Origin: an uncultured bacterium
GTDB taxonomy: Bacteria; Muiribacteriota; Ozemobacteria; Ozemobacterales; Ozemobacteraceae
Assembly: GCA_937949615.1 (NCBI GenBank)
Contig: CALEDQ010000008.1
Location: 62,001 to 126,000, forward strand
Direction of reading: 5' to 3'
Length of the DNA: 64,000 nucleotides
Part shown: piece by piece, positions 40,230 through 50,083 of the stretch
How positions within the stretch are numbered: position 1 is the first letter of the stretch
Layout: each line of letters starts with the position of its first letter
Notes under the pieces: model-generated
Told to the model about the DNA's origin: nothing
The model's database searches: none
What the model saw: only the letters and a program-made list of their open reading frames with translations
Position numbers and translations under genes: made by a program

Positions 40230-43115
40230 ATGATCGATAAAAGGGCAAAAAACAAATTTCTGCAGCAGGTGGCTGCACAGCTTCTTTTGCTTTTTCTGCT
40301 ACTGTCTTGTTTATCGGCAATTGCCGGTGGCACTGATGAGCCCCAGCTGCTGTCGAACGATGAGCGGTCGTGGCTGAGAAAGAATGCGCAACATCTGCAG
40401 CTCTGGTTCAACGACAGTTTTCCACCGCTCGAGTTTGCAGACAGTAACCAGAATTTCACCGGTCTGGGCGCAGAAATTATCAGACTGATCGAAAAAGAAA
40501 TCGGCTTCACCTTCCCGCAGGTTCTCTGCCACGACTGGAACAGGCATCTGGCTGCTCTGCAAGCCGGCGAATGCGCAATTGCACCCACCATTGTCGAGAA
40601 TGAAGAGCGGTCGCGCTATGCTTATTTTTCTGCCGCCTATGCGCAGGTCCCGGTGGTTATAATTTCAACACCGGGTTCAGGCTCGAAAAAAACGCTCAAA
40701 GACTTTGCCGGCAAAAAAGTTGCAGCAGTAGAAGGTTACGCGACCGAAGGTTATCTTAAGGGCTTCAAAGAAGCAAAACTTGAAGTCGTGACGGTGCCTG
40801 ATGTAACAGAAGGCCTGCAGGCAGTGGCATTCGGCCAGGTCGATGCCTACGTCGAAAATCTTGCGGTCGCGTCACATTACATCAGCCACCACGGAATCTC
40901 TAATCTTAAGGTGGTTGGAACCACCGATTTCAACTTTGTTTTCCGCATTGCTGTCAGCAAAAAATACCCACTGCTGTTTTCAGCCATTCAGAAAGGCCTT
41001 GCCAGGGTTGCCCCCGAAGAGCTTGCCAGAGCCAGAAAGCAATGGATAACCCTGCATGTCGAACGTGGCATGTCTTCTGACACTGTTCAACTTCTTAAAA
41101 TAACCGGAATATTCCTGACTATTCTGATTTTAAGTCTGCTGCTGATTTCCATACTGCTGAAACGAAATCTCAATGACAAGATGATCAAGCTGCAGGCCGC
41201 ACAGAAAGAGGCTTCAAACAACGAGTTGAGATTCAGATCGCTGTTTATGCAGGCACCTTTGCCGCTTGTCGAAGTCGATTCGACCAATCGTGTTCTCAGT
41301 CTCAACCACTCTTTTGAAGAAACCTTTGGCTATAAGGTAGAAGATTCTCCAACCATCGAAGACTGGTGGCCACAGGCGTATCCAGACCCAGCCTGCCGGC
41401 AGGACGCCATGGAACGCTGGGCCAGGGCAATCGCGGCCAGTGAGAACGGTAGAGTAAAAGCTGAAGAGTATGAAGTGACCTGCAAAAACGGGCAGAAGAA
41501 AAGAATAATGATCGGTGCCAGCATTATTGGTGACCGTCTGCTGGCATCTTTCTACAACATCACTGAGAGAATAAAAGCAGAACAGGCACTGCGGCAGAAC
41601 GAAGAAAATCTGCGCGTCACGCTCAATGCGCTTGGCGAAGCGGTCATTGCCACAGACACGCATGGCATTGTTTCGCGCATCAACCCCGCGGCTGAAAAAC
41701 TTACCGGCTGGAAAGCCAACACCGCGATCGGAAAGCCCCTTTCAGAGATCTATCACCTTGTCGATCCGCTCAGTCGCCAGCCGATAGAAAACCCCATAAC
41801 CCGCCTGACAGGCAACCAGGCAGATCCCGGGCCAGCAGGCAATGCTCTACTGCTCGCAGCCGACAACCAGGAGTATCTGATAAACTCATCATGTGCCCCA
41901 ATTAAAAACGACGCCCATGAACTTATCGGCCTGGTTCTGGTTTTCAGAGACATTACCGAAGAAGCAGCCCTGCAGGAGCAGCTCAGACAGTCTCAGAAGA
42001 TGGATGCGATCGGGCAGCTCGCCGGAGGCATCGCCCACGACTTCAACAATATGCTTGCCGGGATAATTGGTGCCGCTGAATTGTTACAGCCTTTTGCTCA
42101 GCAGGAACCAAAAGCGGCTGGCTACCTCAAAACCATTATCGAAGCTTCTAACCGTTCTTCATACCTTACTGCCAAGCTTCTGGCATTTGCCAGAAAACAG
42201 CCGATTCATCTGAGCCCACTGAATGTGTTGTTCCCACTGCGTGACGCCGTAGAACTTTTTCAACGCACAGTCGACAAGCGTATCAAGATTGCATTTGAAA
42301 TCGAAGAAGAAAACCTGCCGATTACCGGCGATTTCCCACAGCTGCAAAGCGCTTTTCTCAATCTACTGCTGAACTCTTCGCAGGCGATGCCCGAAGGCGG
42401 AATCATTTCGATATCAGCCCAAAGAGTATATCTGGATAAGCCATTTCGTGCGTCATCACAGATTGAGCTCACAACCGGTCATTACGCAAGGGTTGAAATA
42501 AACGACACCGGCTGTGGTATTCCGGCAAGCCATCTGCCACATATTTTTGAGCCATTTTTTACGACCAAAGCACCCGGCAAGGGCACCGGGCTTGGATTGG
42601 CTGCGGTTTTTGGCACGATACAGCAGCATGCCGGGGCAATCGATGTCTACAGTCAACCTGGCGCCGGGGCCAGCTTCAGACTCTTTTTTCCGATAATTAC
42701 GCAGAACGAATCCGCTGAAAAACGGGCCATAGACGGCTTAATCAGTGGCAGCGGCACCGTCATGCTTGTCGACGATGAACCGATGATCAGATTTGTGGCA
42801 GGAAACATTCTTACAGAGCTTGGCTACCAAACCATCGAGGCTGAAAATGGTCTGCAGGCCACCGAAGTCTTCAGGCAACACCATAAATCGCTGAGTCTGG
42901 TCGTTCTTGATATGGTGATGCCCAGCATGAATGGGAAAGAGTGCTTTTTCGAACTTAAAAAAATTGATCCGGCAGTTAAGATTCTTGTCTCTTCAGGGTT
43001 TTCCGGCGACGAGGACGTTGAAGCCATGAAAGAGGCCGGAGCCAGATGGTTTATCAGAAAGCCTTTTACGGCAGCAGAACTCAGTAAGGCAGTTGCTGAA
43101 GCTATCAGAAACTGA
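40230..43115 (+). CDS. Hybrid histidine kinase with periplasmic SBP_bac_3 sensor
   Basis: 961 residues from ATG 40230; an in-frame GTG at 40158 would overlap a possible -10 box. Signal/anchor helix (QLLLLFLLLSCLSAIAG), then an amino-acid-binding-protein-like sensor (about 35-290: LQLWFNDSFPPLEFADSNQNFTGLGAEII). A membrane helix at about 300-325 is followed by two PAS domains (about 345-455 and 465-585), a histidine box KMDAIGQLAGGIAHDFNNMLAGIIGAAEL, and a HATPase (NDTGCGIPASHLPHIFEPFFTTK, GTGLGLAAVFG). A receiver domain ends the protein (VMLVDDEP, VVLDMVMPSMNG with phospho-acceptor Asp). It probably senses a small polar ligand. It ends 2 bases before the convergent sugar-permease gene. Confidence 0.92.
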   Translation: MIDKRAKNKFLQQVAAQLLLLFLLLSCLSAIAGGTDEPQLLSNDERSWLRKNAQHLQLWFNDSFPPLEFADSNQNFTGLGAEIIRLIEKEIGFTFPQVLCHDWNRHLAALQAGECAIAPTIVENEERSRYAYFSAAYAQVPVVIISTPGSGSKKTLKDFAGKKVAAVEGYATEGYLKGFKEAKLEVVTVPDVTEGLQAVAFGQVDAYVENLAVASHYISHHGISNLKVVGTTDFNFVFRIAVSKKYPLLFSAIQKGLARVAPEELARARKQWITLHVERGMSSDTVQLLKITGIFLTILILSLLLISILLKRNLNDKMIKLQAAQKEASNNELRFRSLFMQAPLPLVEVDSTNRVLSLNHSFEETFGYKVEDSPTIEDWWPQAYPDPACRQDAMERWARAIAASENGRVKAEEYEVTCKNGQKKRIMIGASIIGDRLLASFYNITERIKAEQALRQNEENLRVTLNALGEAVIATDTHGIVSRINPAAEKLTGWKANTAIGKPLSEIYHLVDPLSRQPIENPITRLTGNQADPGPAGNALLLAADNQEYLINSSCAPIKNDAHELIGLVLVFRDITEEAALQEQLRQSQKMDAIGQLAGGIAHDFNNMLAGIIGAAELLQPFAQQEPKAAGYLKTIIEASNRSSYLTAKLLAFARKQPIHLSPLNVLFPLRDAVELFQRTVDKRIKIAFEIEEENLPITGDFPQLQSAFLNLLLNSSQAMPEGGIISISAQRVYLDKPFRASSQIELTTGHYARVEINDTGCGIPASHLPHIFEPFFTTKAPGKGTGLGLAAVFGTIQQHAGAIDVYSQPGAGASFRLFFPIITQNESAEKRAIDGLISGSGTVMLVDDEPMIRFVAGNILTELGYQTIEAENGLQATEVFRQHHKSLSLVVLDMVMPSMNGKECFFELKKIDPAVKILVSSGFSGDEDVEAMKEAGARWFIRKPFTAAELSKAVAEAIRN

Positions 43116-43117
43116 AA

Positions 43118-43933
43118 TCAGTCTTTTAGTGCCCCGCTGGTTATTCCCTCGATTATCTGCTTTTGAAACAGCCAGAAAAGAATGATAAGCGGCAACGAAC
43201 TGATCGAAGCGCCTGCCATCAAAGCCCCCCAGTCAGTTGCATGCGGACCCTGAGCCAAATAAGCCAGTGCCACCGGCAGGGTTCTCACTGTTGCACTGTC
43301 GGCAAAAATCAGTGGAAAAATAAACGAGTTCCAGTTGATGATAGCGGTGTTGATGATCAGAACGGCAATGGCGGGGCGGCTCAAAGGGGCGACCACATGC
43401 CAGACAATCGCAAATTCACCGGCCCCGTCAGCTCTGGCGGCGTCTTCGAGATCTGCAGGCAGGTTTTCGATGAACTGCTTCATGAGAAAAAGATTGAAGC
43501 CATCAACGCAAAACGGCAAAATCAACGCCCAAAGTGAATCATAGAGCCCGAGTCTGACCATAAGGTCGAGCAGAGGCACCATCAGAGTCTGCCTTGGTAT
43601 CATCAGGGTCGCCAGCACCAGCCAGAAAAGCGCCTTTTTATAAGGAAAGCGGTAACGGGCAAAGGCATACCCGACCAGCAGCGAAAAAACCACATTGGCG
43701 ACCAGAACGGCAGTCAAAACAAGTACACTGTTCAGCAGAAATGCCGGAAACCCGGCATCGCCGATTATCAGTCGGTAAAATTCAAGCGTAAAGCTGCCGC
43801 TGCCGTCAGACATACCCGGTTCATGGCGCATGAACGAACGAACAACCATGTACAGCCACGGATAAAGATAACTCAACCCGAGAGCGGTCAGCAGAGCCAG
43901 AATACCGGATTGTTTCCAGAATTGCGTCTTCAT
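43118..43933 (-). CDS. ABC sugar importer permease (MalG/UgpE type)
   Basis: 271 residues, six membrane helices. The EAA loop is clear: LPADLEDAARADGAGEFAIVWHVVAPLSRPAIAVLIINTAIINWNSFIFPL. N-terminal RHEPGMSDGSGSFTLEFYRLI and TLMIPRQTLMVPLLDLMVRLGLYDS fit carbohydrate-uptake (CUT1) permeases. Its start overlaps the stop of the fused binding-protein/permease gene by 4 bases. No ATPase gene is present nearby, so it probably shares one encoded elsewhere. Confidence 0.93.
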   Translation of the reverse strand: MKTQFWKQSGILALLTALGLSYLYPWLYMVVRSFMRHEPGMSDGSGSFTLEFYRLIIGDAGFPAFLLNSVLVLTAVLVANVVFSLLVGYAFARYRFPYKKALFWLVLATLMIPRQTLMVPLLDLMVRLGLYDSLWALILPFCVDGFNLFLMKQFIENLPADLEDAARADGAGEFAIVWHVVAPLSRPAIAVLIINTAIINWNSFIFPLIFADSATVRTLPVALAYLAQGPHATDWGALMAGASISSLPLIILFWLFQKQIIEGITSGALKD

Positions 43934-46200
43934 TGGCGCCCCCCCCGCATCGCCCGCATCTGCAGCAACGAAAAGACGAGTATGACAACCAGCAGCACAA
44001 AAGCCATCGCTGAGGCATAACCCATTTCATGATAGCGAAAAGCGGTCTCATACAAGTGATGCACAAGAGTGTCGGTGCTGCCAACCGGGCCACCCCGTGT
44101 CAGCGTAAAAATCTCGGCAAAAACCTGCCAGTTGCGAATTGTATTAACCGTAAGAATAAAAATGGTCATATAACGTATCTGCGGCAGAGTGATATGGAAA
44201 AACTGCTGCCAGTCAGAAGCGCCATCAACGTCGGCGGCCTCGTAAAGTTCCACTGGCACGGCTTTCAGAGCGGCAAGATAGAGAACCATATAATAGCCGG
44301 TATAAACCCAGATGTTCATCACGATAATCGCCGGCAGTGCCAGCTCGCTGTCGACCAGCCACGCCTGGGCAGAAACCCCGACAATTGCCAGCAGACGGTT
44401 AAGAATGCCTACCGGTGCATAAACCGACTTAAAAATTGTGGCTGTGACCACGATCGAAATGATCGACGGCAGAAAAAAAACCGAGCGGAAAAACTGACTG
44501 CCACGTTTCAGAGAATTAACCAGCAGAGCCAGCGCAAGAGCCAGAGCCGTAGTTACCGGTGTCGTGGCCACGACAAAAACGAGTGTATTGAGAAAAGCTC
44601 TGGCAAAGCCATGATCAGTCAGCAGTCTCAGATAATTCTGCAGACCGGCGAATTTAAACAATGCCGGCTGAAAGGCGTTGTAACTGCAGAAGCTCAAAAT
44701 GAACGAAAAAACCAGAGGGTACAACCAGAAAATCAGAAAGGTTAACAGCCATGGCGACAGAAACAATAAGGTTTTCTGGCCCCTTTCGATCGGGCTGGCA
44801 TTTTTGCCGGCAGAAAAAACAGAATTTCCAGTCGCGGTAACCCGGCTGACATACAGCAGATAAACAGAAAAAAGCAGAATCGCCACGGCAAAAAGCGAGA
44901 GCAAAACGAGCAGCCACAAGCCTGGCTGCCCCGAGGCGCCCTGCTCACCATCAGACCCTGCTGGTCTGCCAGACCCAGCCTGTTTTTTTACCAGTCTTTG
45001 CTCGAGCCCGGCATATCTGGCAACGGCTTCAGAAAGAACCTTGTCGGCCGGCGTGCCGTAGATGGCTTTTTCGACAGCTTCGTTGATAATTTTCTCGATC
45101 TCTACCCAGGCTGCAACAACCGGTGGATGCCGGGCAGTTTTCATCTGTTCGACAAAAACCTGCATTCTCGGGTCAGCGTGAAAAAATGGGTCGGAATAGG
45201 CTTTCTGGTCAGCCGGAAAACTGACCATCGCCTCACGGGTGATCGGCAATGTGTTTGACGCGGTCGCAAGAAAACGGATAAAGCGTGCGGCGGCTTCGGG
45301 ATTGCGACAGCCCTTGAAAAGCGTGAGAACCTGACCACCAAGAAAAGAGGTCGAAACACCCCTGTCCTCTGCCGGACGCGGGATCATGGCAACGCCAAAA
45401 TCAAGTTGCGGAGCGTCAATCGGGTATCTGGCAAAATTCCATGAGCCTGAAATTGCCAACCCGAGGTGCCCCAGCTTAAAAGCTTCGTCGAGCAGATCCT
45501 GCTTTTCGCAGTAACTGAAGTCCTTCAGCTGCAGATAAAAATCGAGAGCCTCGCGGGTTGCCGGGCTGCCGAAAACAAAACTTCCATCCGGATCGAGAAT
45601 ACGGCCGCCATTACCCCAGACAAAAGGCATGAATTTTTTGTAAAGAATGTGCCCCTCACCGGCGTTCATGCCGAAACCGTAAACACCTGACTTCGGGTCG
45701 TGAATCAGACGGGCGGCAGTGAGCAGTTCAGCCCATGTCCGCGGTGGTTCATCAGGGTTCAGACCTGCCTGCCGCAACAGCCGCCGATTATAAAAAAGAA
45801 CCCTGGTGCTGACCAGCCATGGCAGACCAAACACCCGGCCGTCACTGGTAACCGCATTCCACATCAGGTATTGCCGCTTCAGGTCTGCAGTCTGACTTGA
45901 AATATCGAGCAAAGCACCCTCAGACATGAAGCGGCCCATCCAGGTCGAGCCCAGTTCACAGATATCGGGCGCTCTGCCATTGGCCATGGCAATAACGACC
46001 TTGTCAAAGCCATTGCCCCAGTTCATCTGTTCGCTGCGAATCTTTATCCCGGGGTTTTCCTGCTCGAAGCGCTCAATTACCGGCAGAATGAATTTCTGAT
46101 CCCAGAAATTCCAGAATATCAGTTCTTCGCCGGCCTTTGCATAGGTGCAGACCAGCATCAACAAAAAAAGAACCAACATTATGCGCCAGTTTCGAAACAT
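43930..46200 (-). CDS. Sugar-binding protein fused to MalF-type ABC permease
   Basis: 756 residues in one uninterrupted frame. Residues 1-23 are a signal peptide. About 25-410 are a family 1 sugar-binding protein (ELIFWNFWDQKFILPVIERFEQENPGIKIRSEQMNWGNGFDKVVIAMANGRAPDICELGSTWMGRF; SGSWNFARYPID; VAMIPRPAEDRGVSTSFLGGQVLTLFKG). A Gly/Ser linker and a membrane helix (LWLLVLLSLFAVAILLFSVYLLYV) join it to a CUT1 permease at about 475-750, with an EAA loop VPVELYEAADVDGASDWQQFFHITLPQIR. The solute receptor is thus tethered to the translocator. It probably forms the importer with the downstream permease; no ATPase is adjacent. Confidence 0.9.
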   Translation of the reverse strand: MFRNWRIMLVLFLLMLVCTYAKAGEELIFWNFWDQKFILPVIERFEQENPGIKIRSEQMNWGNGFDKVVIAMANGRAPDICELGSTWMGRFMSEGALLDISSQTADLKRQYLMWNAVTSDGRVFGLPWLVSTRVLFYNRRLLRQAGLNPDEPPRTWAELLTAARLIHDPKSGVYGFGMNAGEGHILYKKFMPFVWGNGGRILDPDGSFVFGSPATREALDFYLQLKDFSYCEKQDLLDEAFKLGHLGLAISGSWNFARYPIDAPQLDFGVAMIPRPAEDRGVSTSFLGGQVLTLFKGCRNPEAAARFIRFLATASNTLPITREAMVSFPADQKAYSDPFFHADPRMQVFVEQMKTARHPPVVAAWVEIEKIINEAVEKAIYGTPADKVLSEAVARYAGLEQRLVKKQAGSGRPAGSDGEQGASGQPGLWLLVLLSLFAVAILLFSVYLLYVSRVTATGNSVFSAGKNASPIERGQKTLLFLSPWLLTFLIFWLYPLVFSFILSFCSYNAFQPALFKFAGLQNYLRLLTDHGFARAFLNTLVFVVATTPVTTALALALALLVNSLKRGSQFFRSVFFLPSIISIVVTATIFKSVYAPVGILNRLLAIVGVSAQAWLVDSELALPAIIVMNIWVYTGYYMVLYLAALKAVPVELYEAADVDGASDWQQFFHITLPQIRYMTIFILTVNTIRNWQVFAEIFTLTRGGPVGSTDTLVHHLYETAFRYHEMGYASAMAFVLLVVILVFSLLQMRAMRGGRQ

Positions 46201-46259
46201 CGACCTTTTTTAGCAGCAACCCCCGGCAAAAGCAAGCCATTTAATTGCCTGTCTCCTGT

Positions 46260-46295
46260 AAACAAAACGCGTACCGAAGCGTTTCCGGTACGCGT
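46260..46295 (-). terminator. Intrinsic terminator of the EF-hand-like membrane-protein gene
   Basis: Stem ACGCGTACCG (46267-46276) with complement at 46286-46295; on the minus strand it is followed by TTTTGTTT. Confidence 0.8.
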
Positions 46296-46318
46296 CCTGC
46301 TGCAAGGAAGATGAAGAA

Positions 46319-48643
46319 TCAGTTTCCGGCTGGAGCGGCAGAGGCAGCTGATGCGGTAGCCGGTATCACAGGAGCAGCGGCTCCGGCAGAAGTCACCGGG
46401 GCCGGTTTGCAGTCTGCTTTTCCTGCCGGCAGCCCTCTGGCGTCTTCAGGCTTCTTCAGAGCCAGGCCAACGATTCTCTTAAGACCTTTTTTGACGCTGT
46501 TACGCATCTTCGGGCTGGCAACCGCACCGGCCAAAAGAGACAGGGATATAATCAGAGCAATATATGTGGCCCACGGGGTTTTCTTTTCGGCAAATGGGTC
46601 ATCAAACGATCTGATGGCCCCAGAAGGCAGTTCGGCCATTTTCGTCAGCGTCTTGCCGAACGCCATGTTTATCTGAGCGCGGGTATTCACGGCCCAGCCA
46701 TTGGCGTCGAGAATCGCACCCAGATTTCTCTGGCGCAGACGAAGAGCGGCCATAAGCATTGCAGGGCCCGAAATGAGCAGCAGAATGCCGATAATTGCCA
46801 GCGGCATCTGCCACCAGGCAAGACTCATGAAACCGGAAACAACTGAAGCGACAGCCGAACCAATGGCGGCCAGAGCCAACCCGATGGCTGCGAAGATCCC
46901 TGCAAACCTGCCGGCATCGAAAGGCGTTGGAGGCGGTGCATCAGGTTTCGGAGCTTCAATTTTTGCCCCCGCTTCGTTAACCGAAGCCGAAAGAGAGTCG
47001 GTCATCGACTTGTCTTTGGAAGCGGCAAATTTTTCGATCTGTTCGTGAATCATGCGCCCCAGACGTTTGTATGGCGACCAGAAAGCCTGTCTGATGCTGA
47101 TCGGGTGATCGATGATCCTGACGATGGCGGCATCCCAGTAATTGCCGGCCCGATCGACAAAAAGACCATTACGCCCGGTAGTCAGCTGATCTGAATCACC
47201 GTCGGTAAAAGCAGCAGCAATCGTCATTTTTTCTGATGATCCCTGTCTGACACAGTCGCAGTAAACCAGAAAAGTGTTGCAGGCAGCTGCCATGGCGCTG
47301 TGCCTGGCGGGATCTTCGACTTTTACGGCCAGCTCGCAGCTGCGGCTGTCCATAAACAGAGTTCCGGCCTGAAAAACAGCTTTATTTTTGCCGCCATAAA
47401 AGTCTTTGAACACCACAAAATTGTTCAGCAGCTGATAGATAAAGCGATAATAACGAACCAGACGGTCAACATTGCTGATCGCATTGAATTCGGCCTCGAC
47501 CGCTTTGTCTCTGGCGATAAGATCGCTGAGAGTCTTACCGCTTGGAGCTGCAAGCAGTTCTTTTACTCTGGCCAGCCCAAGCTTTTCGACTACGTCACCG
47601 GCTTTCTGGGCCTGCCAGGCTTCGTAGGCAGCAAAACGGTTTTTGATAACCAGCCAGCCCGATTCAGACAATTTATCAGCGGCGCCAGCATAAGGCTTTG
47701 CGATTCTGGCGGCAAATTCATTTATTTCAAGGGCCCAGGCCGGGTTGACCTTCTCGGTCAGAGGTAATGTGCCTTCAGGGCTTACAACCGCCAGTGGCAA
47801 TTCTTTCAACTCCGGTGTAGAGGTCGAAAGACTCCTCTTAAGAATCGCCACAAATTCGCCTTCAATATTGGCACTGGCGGCGGCAAATTTATTATCATAG
47901 GCTGCCAGTCGGCATCTGACAAAATAATCATCGATGCGTGGCTTGAGAGTGAGGTAAACTGCTGCAAGAGCCGGAGTATCGGCACCGGCAAACATGATGT
48001 CAGCAGCTTTGTCTTCTGCCTGCTTCTGCCAGTTCACATAAGCGGAGGCCTCGGCCAGAAATCTGTCGAGAAGCGCCTGCGAGATACCCGGCAGACCGCT
48101 GCGATCTGCTTCGCTGCCAAGGCATGCAATGATATCGGCAATCGCCTGACGGATTTTTTCGTCAGAAGAAATCTCAGCCGGCACGATACCATCACCATTA
48201 AAGGCATTCGCGGCAAAAATCTTTTTCGTATCGGCAAGGTCAGCCAGGCAGATAGACGTTTCCTGCGTCTTGCCAAGATTGTTGAGAATCTGACGGGCAG
48301 AAGCGTACAACGCCTTACCTTCGGCTGTTTCCTGATTGATGATTTCGAGAGGCATGGCTTCAGACGGCTTGATAAGCACTTCTGGGTTCTTCAACATTGC
48401 GCAGACCCACTTCAAAGAAGCCAGCAGCTCTGGTATCTTGATGCGACGATCCTTGTCTGAGTCGATATAATCAAGAGTCGTTCGATCGAATTCGATATTG
48501 TTCGTCGGGCAGGTCATTGCCGCCCAGAGTTTCGGGTCCAGCTGTTCCAGTGATTTTAAATCTTCTGCCGTCTCAAGACTTACCTGATCAAGACCGCCAT
48601 AGCGAAAAAATTTCCAGCGATGCGCCCCGTTGCCTGCTGCCAT
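46319..48643 (-). CDS. Large EF-hand-like membrane protein, unknown function
   Basis: 774 residues, no known family recognised. Residues 58-72 hold an EF-hand-like loop (DSDKDRRIKIPE), and a second Asp/Asn-rich loop (NAFNGDGIVPAEI) lies near 150, as if calcium-responsive. The central 400 residues are helical, without membrane spans. Two to three hydrophobic segments follow at about 580-640 (FAGIFAAIGLALAAIGSAVASVVSGF, WWQMPLAIIGILLLISGPAMLMAAL) and near 700 (YIALIISLSLLAGAVA). The C-terminal tail is Ala/Pro-rich. AAGGAGAG lies before the start. It may be an inner-membrane protein with a large cytoplasmic domain. Confidence 0.65.
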   Translation of the reverse strand: MAAGNGAHRWKFFRYGGLDQVSLETAEDLKSLEQLDPKLWAAMTCPTNNIEFDRTTLDYIDSDKDRRIKIPELLASLKWVCAMLKNPEVLIKPSEAMPLEIINQETAEGKALYASARQILNNLGKTQETSICLADLADTKKIFAANAFNGDGIVPAEISSDEKIRQAIADIIACLGSEADRSGLPGISQALLDRFLAEASAYVNWQKQAEDKAADIMFAGADTPALAAVYLTLKPRIDDYFVRCRLAAYDNKFAAASANIEGEFVAILKRSLSTSTPELKELPLAVVSPEGTLPLTEKVNPAWALEINEFAARIAKPYAGAADKLSESGWLVIKNRFAAYEAWQAQKAGDVVEKLGLARVKELLAAPSGKTLSDLIARDKAVEAEFNAISNVDRLVRYYRFIYQLLNNFVVFKDFYGGKNKAVFQAGTLFMDSRSCELAVKVEDPARHSAMAAACNTFLVYCDCVRQGSSEKMTIAAAFTDGDSDQLTTGRNGLFVDRAGNYWDAAIVRIIDHPISIRQAFWSPYKRLGRMIHEQIEKFAASKDKSMTDSLSASVNEAGAKIEAPKPDAPPPTPFDAGRFAGIFAAIGLALAAIGSAVASVVSGFMSLAWWQMPLAIIGILLLISGPAMLMAALRLRQRNLGAILDANGWAVNTRAQINMAFGKTLTKMAELPSGAIRSFDDPFAEKKTPWATYIALIISLSLLAGAVASPKMRNSVKKGLKRIVGLALKKPEDARGLPAGKADCKPAPVTSAGAAAPVIPATASAASAAPAGN

Positions 48644-48674
48644 ATCCCTCTCCTTACAGAAAATAAGTCACGCC

Positions 48675-48703
48675 ATTCTAACCCAGAAACAAATTTAATT
48701 AAA
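48675..48703 (-). promoter_or_regulatory. Possible promoter of the EF-hand-like membrane-protein gene
   Basis: Minus strand TTTAAT (48703-48698), 17-base spacer, TAGAAT (48680-48675). The -10 is good, the -35 moderate. Confidence 0.35.
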
Positions 48704-48783
48704 CCGAGAGAAACCCCATTATGTGGTTTTTCGTGGTTGAGGTCGCCAGAATCATGGTAGATTTGATGAAGAAGAGGTGTTTT

Positions 48784-49893
48784 ATGAAAAATGGATCACG
48801 CAGAAACTCCTGGTTGTCAGTGGCTTTAATCGCGGTTTTATCTGTTATGAGTCTGCAGACACGAACTTTATCAGGACAGGAAAACGCTGAAATGAATAAA
48901 AAACCGACCACGCCGGTCATTATCGCAGTCGACCCGGGTCACCCTTCTGAAACCAGCAATGGTTGCGCACATCATGGGCTGACCGAACTGCAGATCTGCT
49001 GGGATATCGCCCTGAAACTGGAAAAACTCATCAATTCGCAGGCCGGCCTGAAGGCTGTCAAAACCAAAGATCGCGTCGATTTGCTGGTAACCAACCGCCA
49101 GCGCGCCGAAATCGCCAACGCTGCCGGTGCTGCCATCATGGTCAGACTTCACTGCGATTCAGGCAAAGGCACCGGCTGCACGGTCTACCACCCCGATCGT
49201 CAGGGTACGGTCGATGGGGTAACCGGCCCGTCACAGTCTGTTATCGATAAAAGCCGCACTGCCGCCGAAGCAATGCAGAAAGGCCTTGCCGCCATACTTG
49301 GGCAGAATCTGCATTTAAACCCGGTCAAAACCGATTCAGTCACCTTCGTCGGCGCCAAACAGGGTGCGCTGACCGGTTCGATCTTCTCGCAGGTTCCTGC
49401 CGTCGTTGTCGAAATGGTTTACCTCAATAACGCCTCCGATGCCGCCTTCATCAAAGACCCGCAGAACCAGGAACTGATGGCCGGAGCCATCATGCGGGGC
49501 ATTCTCGAGTATGTCGCAAACAACCGAAGCGACAACGTTCAGGCCGGCGAAATCGAGACAATCGGCTCAATCGATGCGGTTGCCAGCCAGACCATGACCA
49601 GCTGCAGATATATTGTAAAATTGCTGCGCATACCGCACTGCAAACGAGGGCCCGAAAATTGCCGGCTCTGCCGCGAAAAAAATATTCTGCGCTGGCACCT
49701 GCTCGACATCGACCCGCCCGATCAGGATCGTGTTCAACGCCCGGTCATCGAAATTGAAATTGCCGGCGAGAAACAGTTCAGGGTTTTTGACGTTATCAAA
49801 ACTTTTGAATCCGAGGCCGATGCAAGAAAATACCTGGCAGAAAAAAGTTTTCCAGGCCTGATCTGGGATTCCCGGAGCGAACCGGAAAATTGA
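48784..49893 (+). CDS. N-acetylmuramoyl-L-alanine amidase (Amidase_3), exported
   Basis: 369 residues from ATG 48784 (GAGGTG a few bases before it; the reading from 48721 lacks a ribosome site). N-terminal signal segment WLSVALIAVLSVMSLQ. The zinc-amidase core spans about 38-240: VDPGHPSE (His ligand), GLTELQICWDIALKL (Glu ligand), IMVRLHCDS (His ligand) and VPAVVVEMVYLNNASD (catalytic Glu). It cleaves the muramic acid-peptide bond in septal or recycled peptidoglycan. The last 120 residues form an unrecognised domain with a Cys cluster (CRYIVKLLRIPHCKRGPENCRLC), possibly zinc-binding. Confidence 0.92.
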   Translation: MKNGSRRNSWLSVALIAVLSVMSLQTRTLSGQENAEMNKKPTTPVIIAVDPGHPSETSNGCAHHGLTELQICWDIALKLEKLINSQAGLKAVKTKDRVDLLVTNRQRAEIANAAGAAIMVRLHCDSGKGTGCTVYHPDRQGTVDGVTGPSQSVIDKSRTAAEAMQKGLAAILGQNLHLNPVKTDSVTFVGAKQGALTGSIFSQVPAVVVEMVYLNNASDAAFIKDPQNQELMAGAIMRGILEYVANNRSDNVQAGEIETIGSIDAVASQTMTSCRYIVKLLRIPHCKRGPENCRLCREKNILRWHLLDIDPPDQDRVQRPVIEIEIAGEKQFRVFDVIKTFESEADARKYLAEKSFPGLIWDSRSEPEN

Positions 49894-49918
49894 CTTTGCC
49901 CAGATCGGTTTTTATTAT

Positions 49919-49962
49919 CTGCACCATTTTTTTCAAACGGTGCAAAGCCTGCTGCACCATTT
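49919..49962. repeat. CTGCACCATTT direct repeat with inverted GGTGCA
   Basis: CTGCACCATTT occurs at 49919-49929 and 49952-49962 (33 bases apart), with the inverted GGTGCA between at 49939-49944. The first copy and the inverse can form a small hairpin after the amidase gene. It may be a weak terminator or an operator for the GNAT gene, which has an extended -10-like TGCTATCAT at 50023-50031. Confidence 0.35.
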
Positions 49963-50083
49963 ATTCTATTTTTGCCACTTTTTACCATGCACAATTTTTG
50001 TAATGTATTTTTCAGGGAAAATTGCTATCATACCCTGCGAATATTTCAGGCCGGGCAGTTCCGGCAGAGCCTGGAGAACAGAT

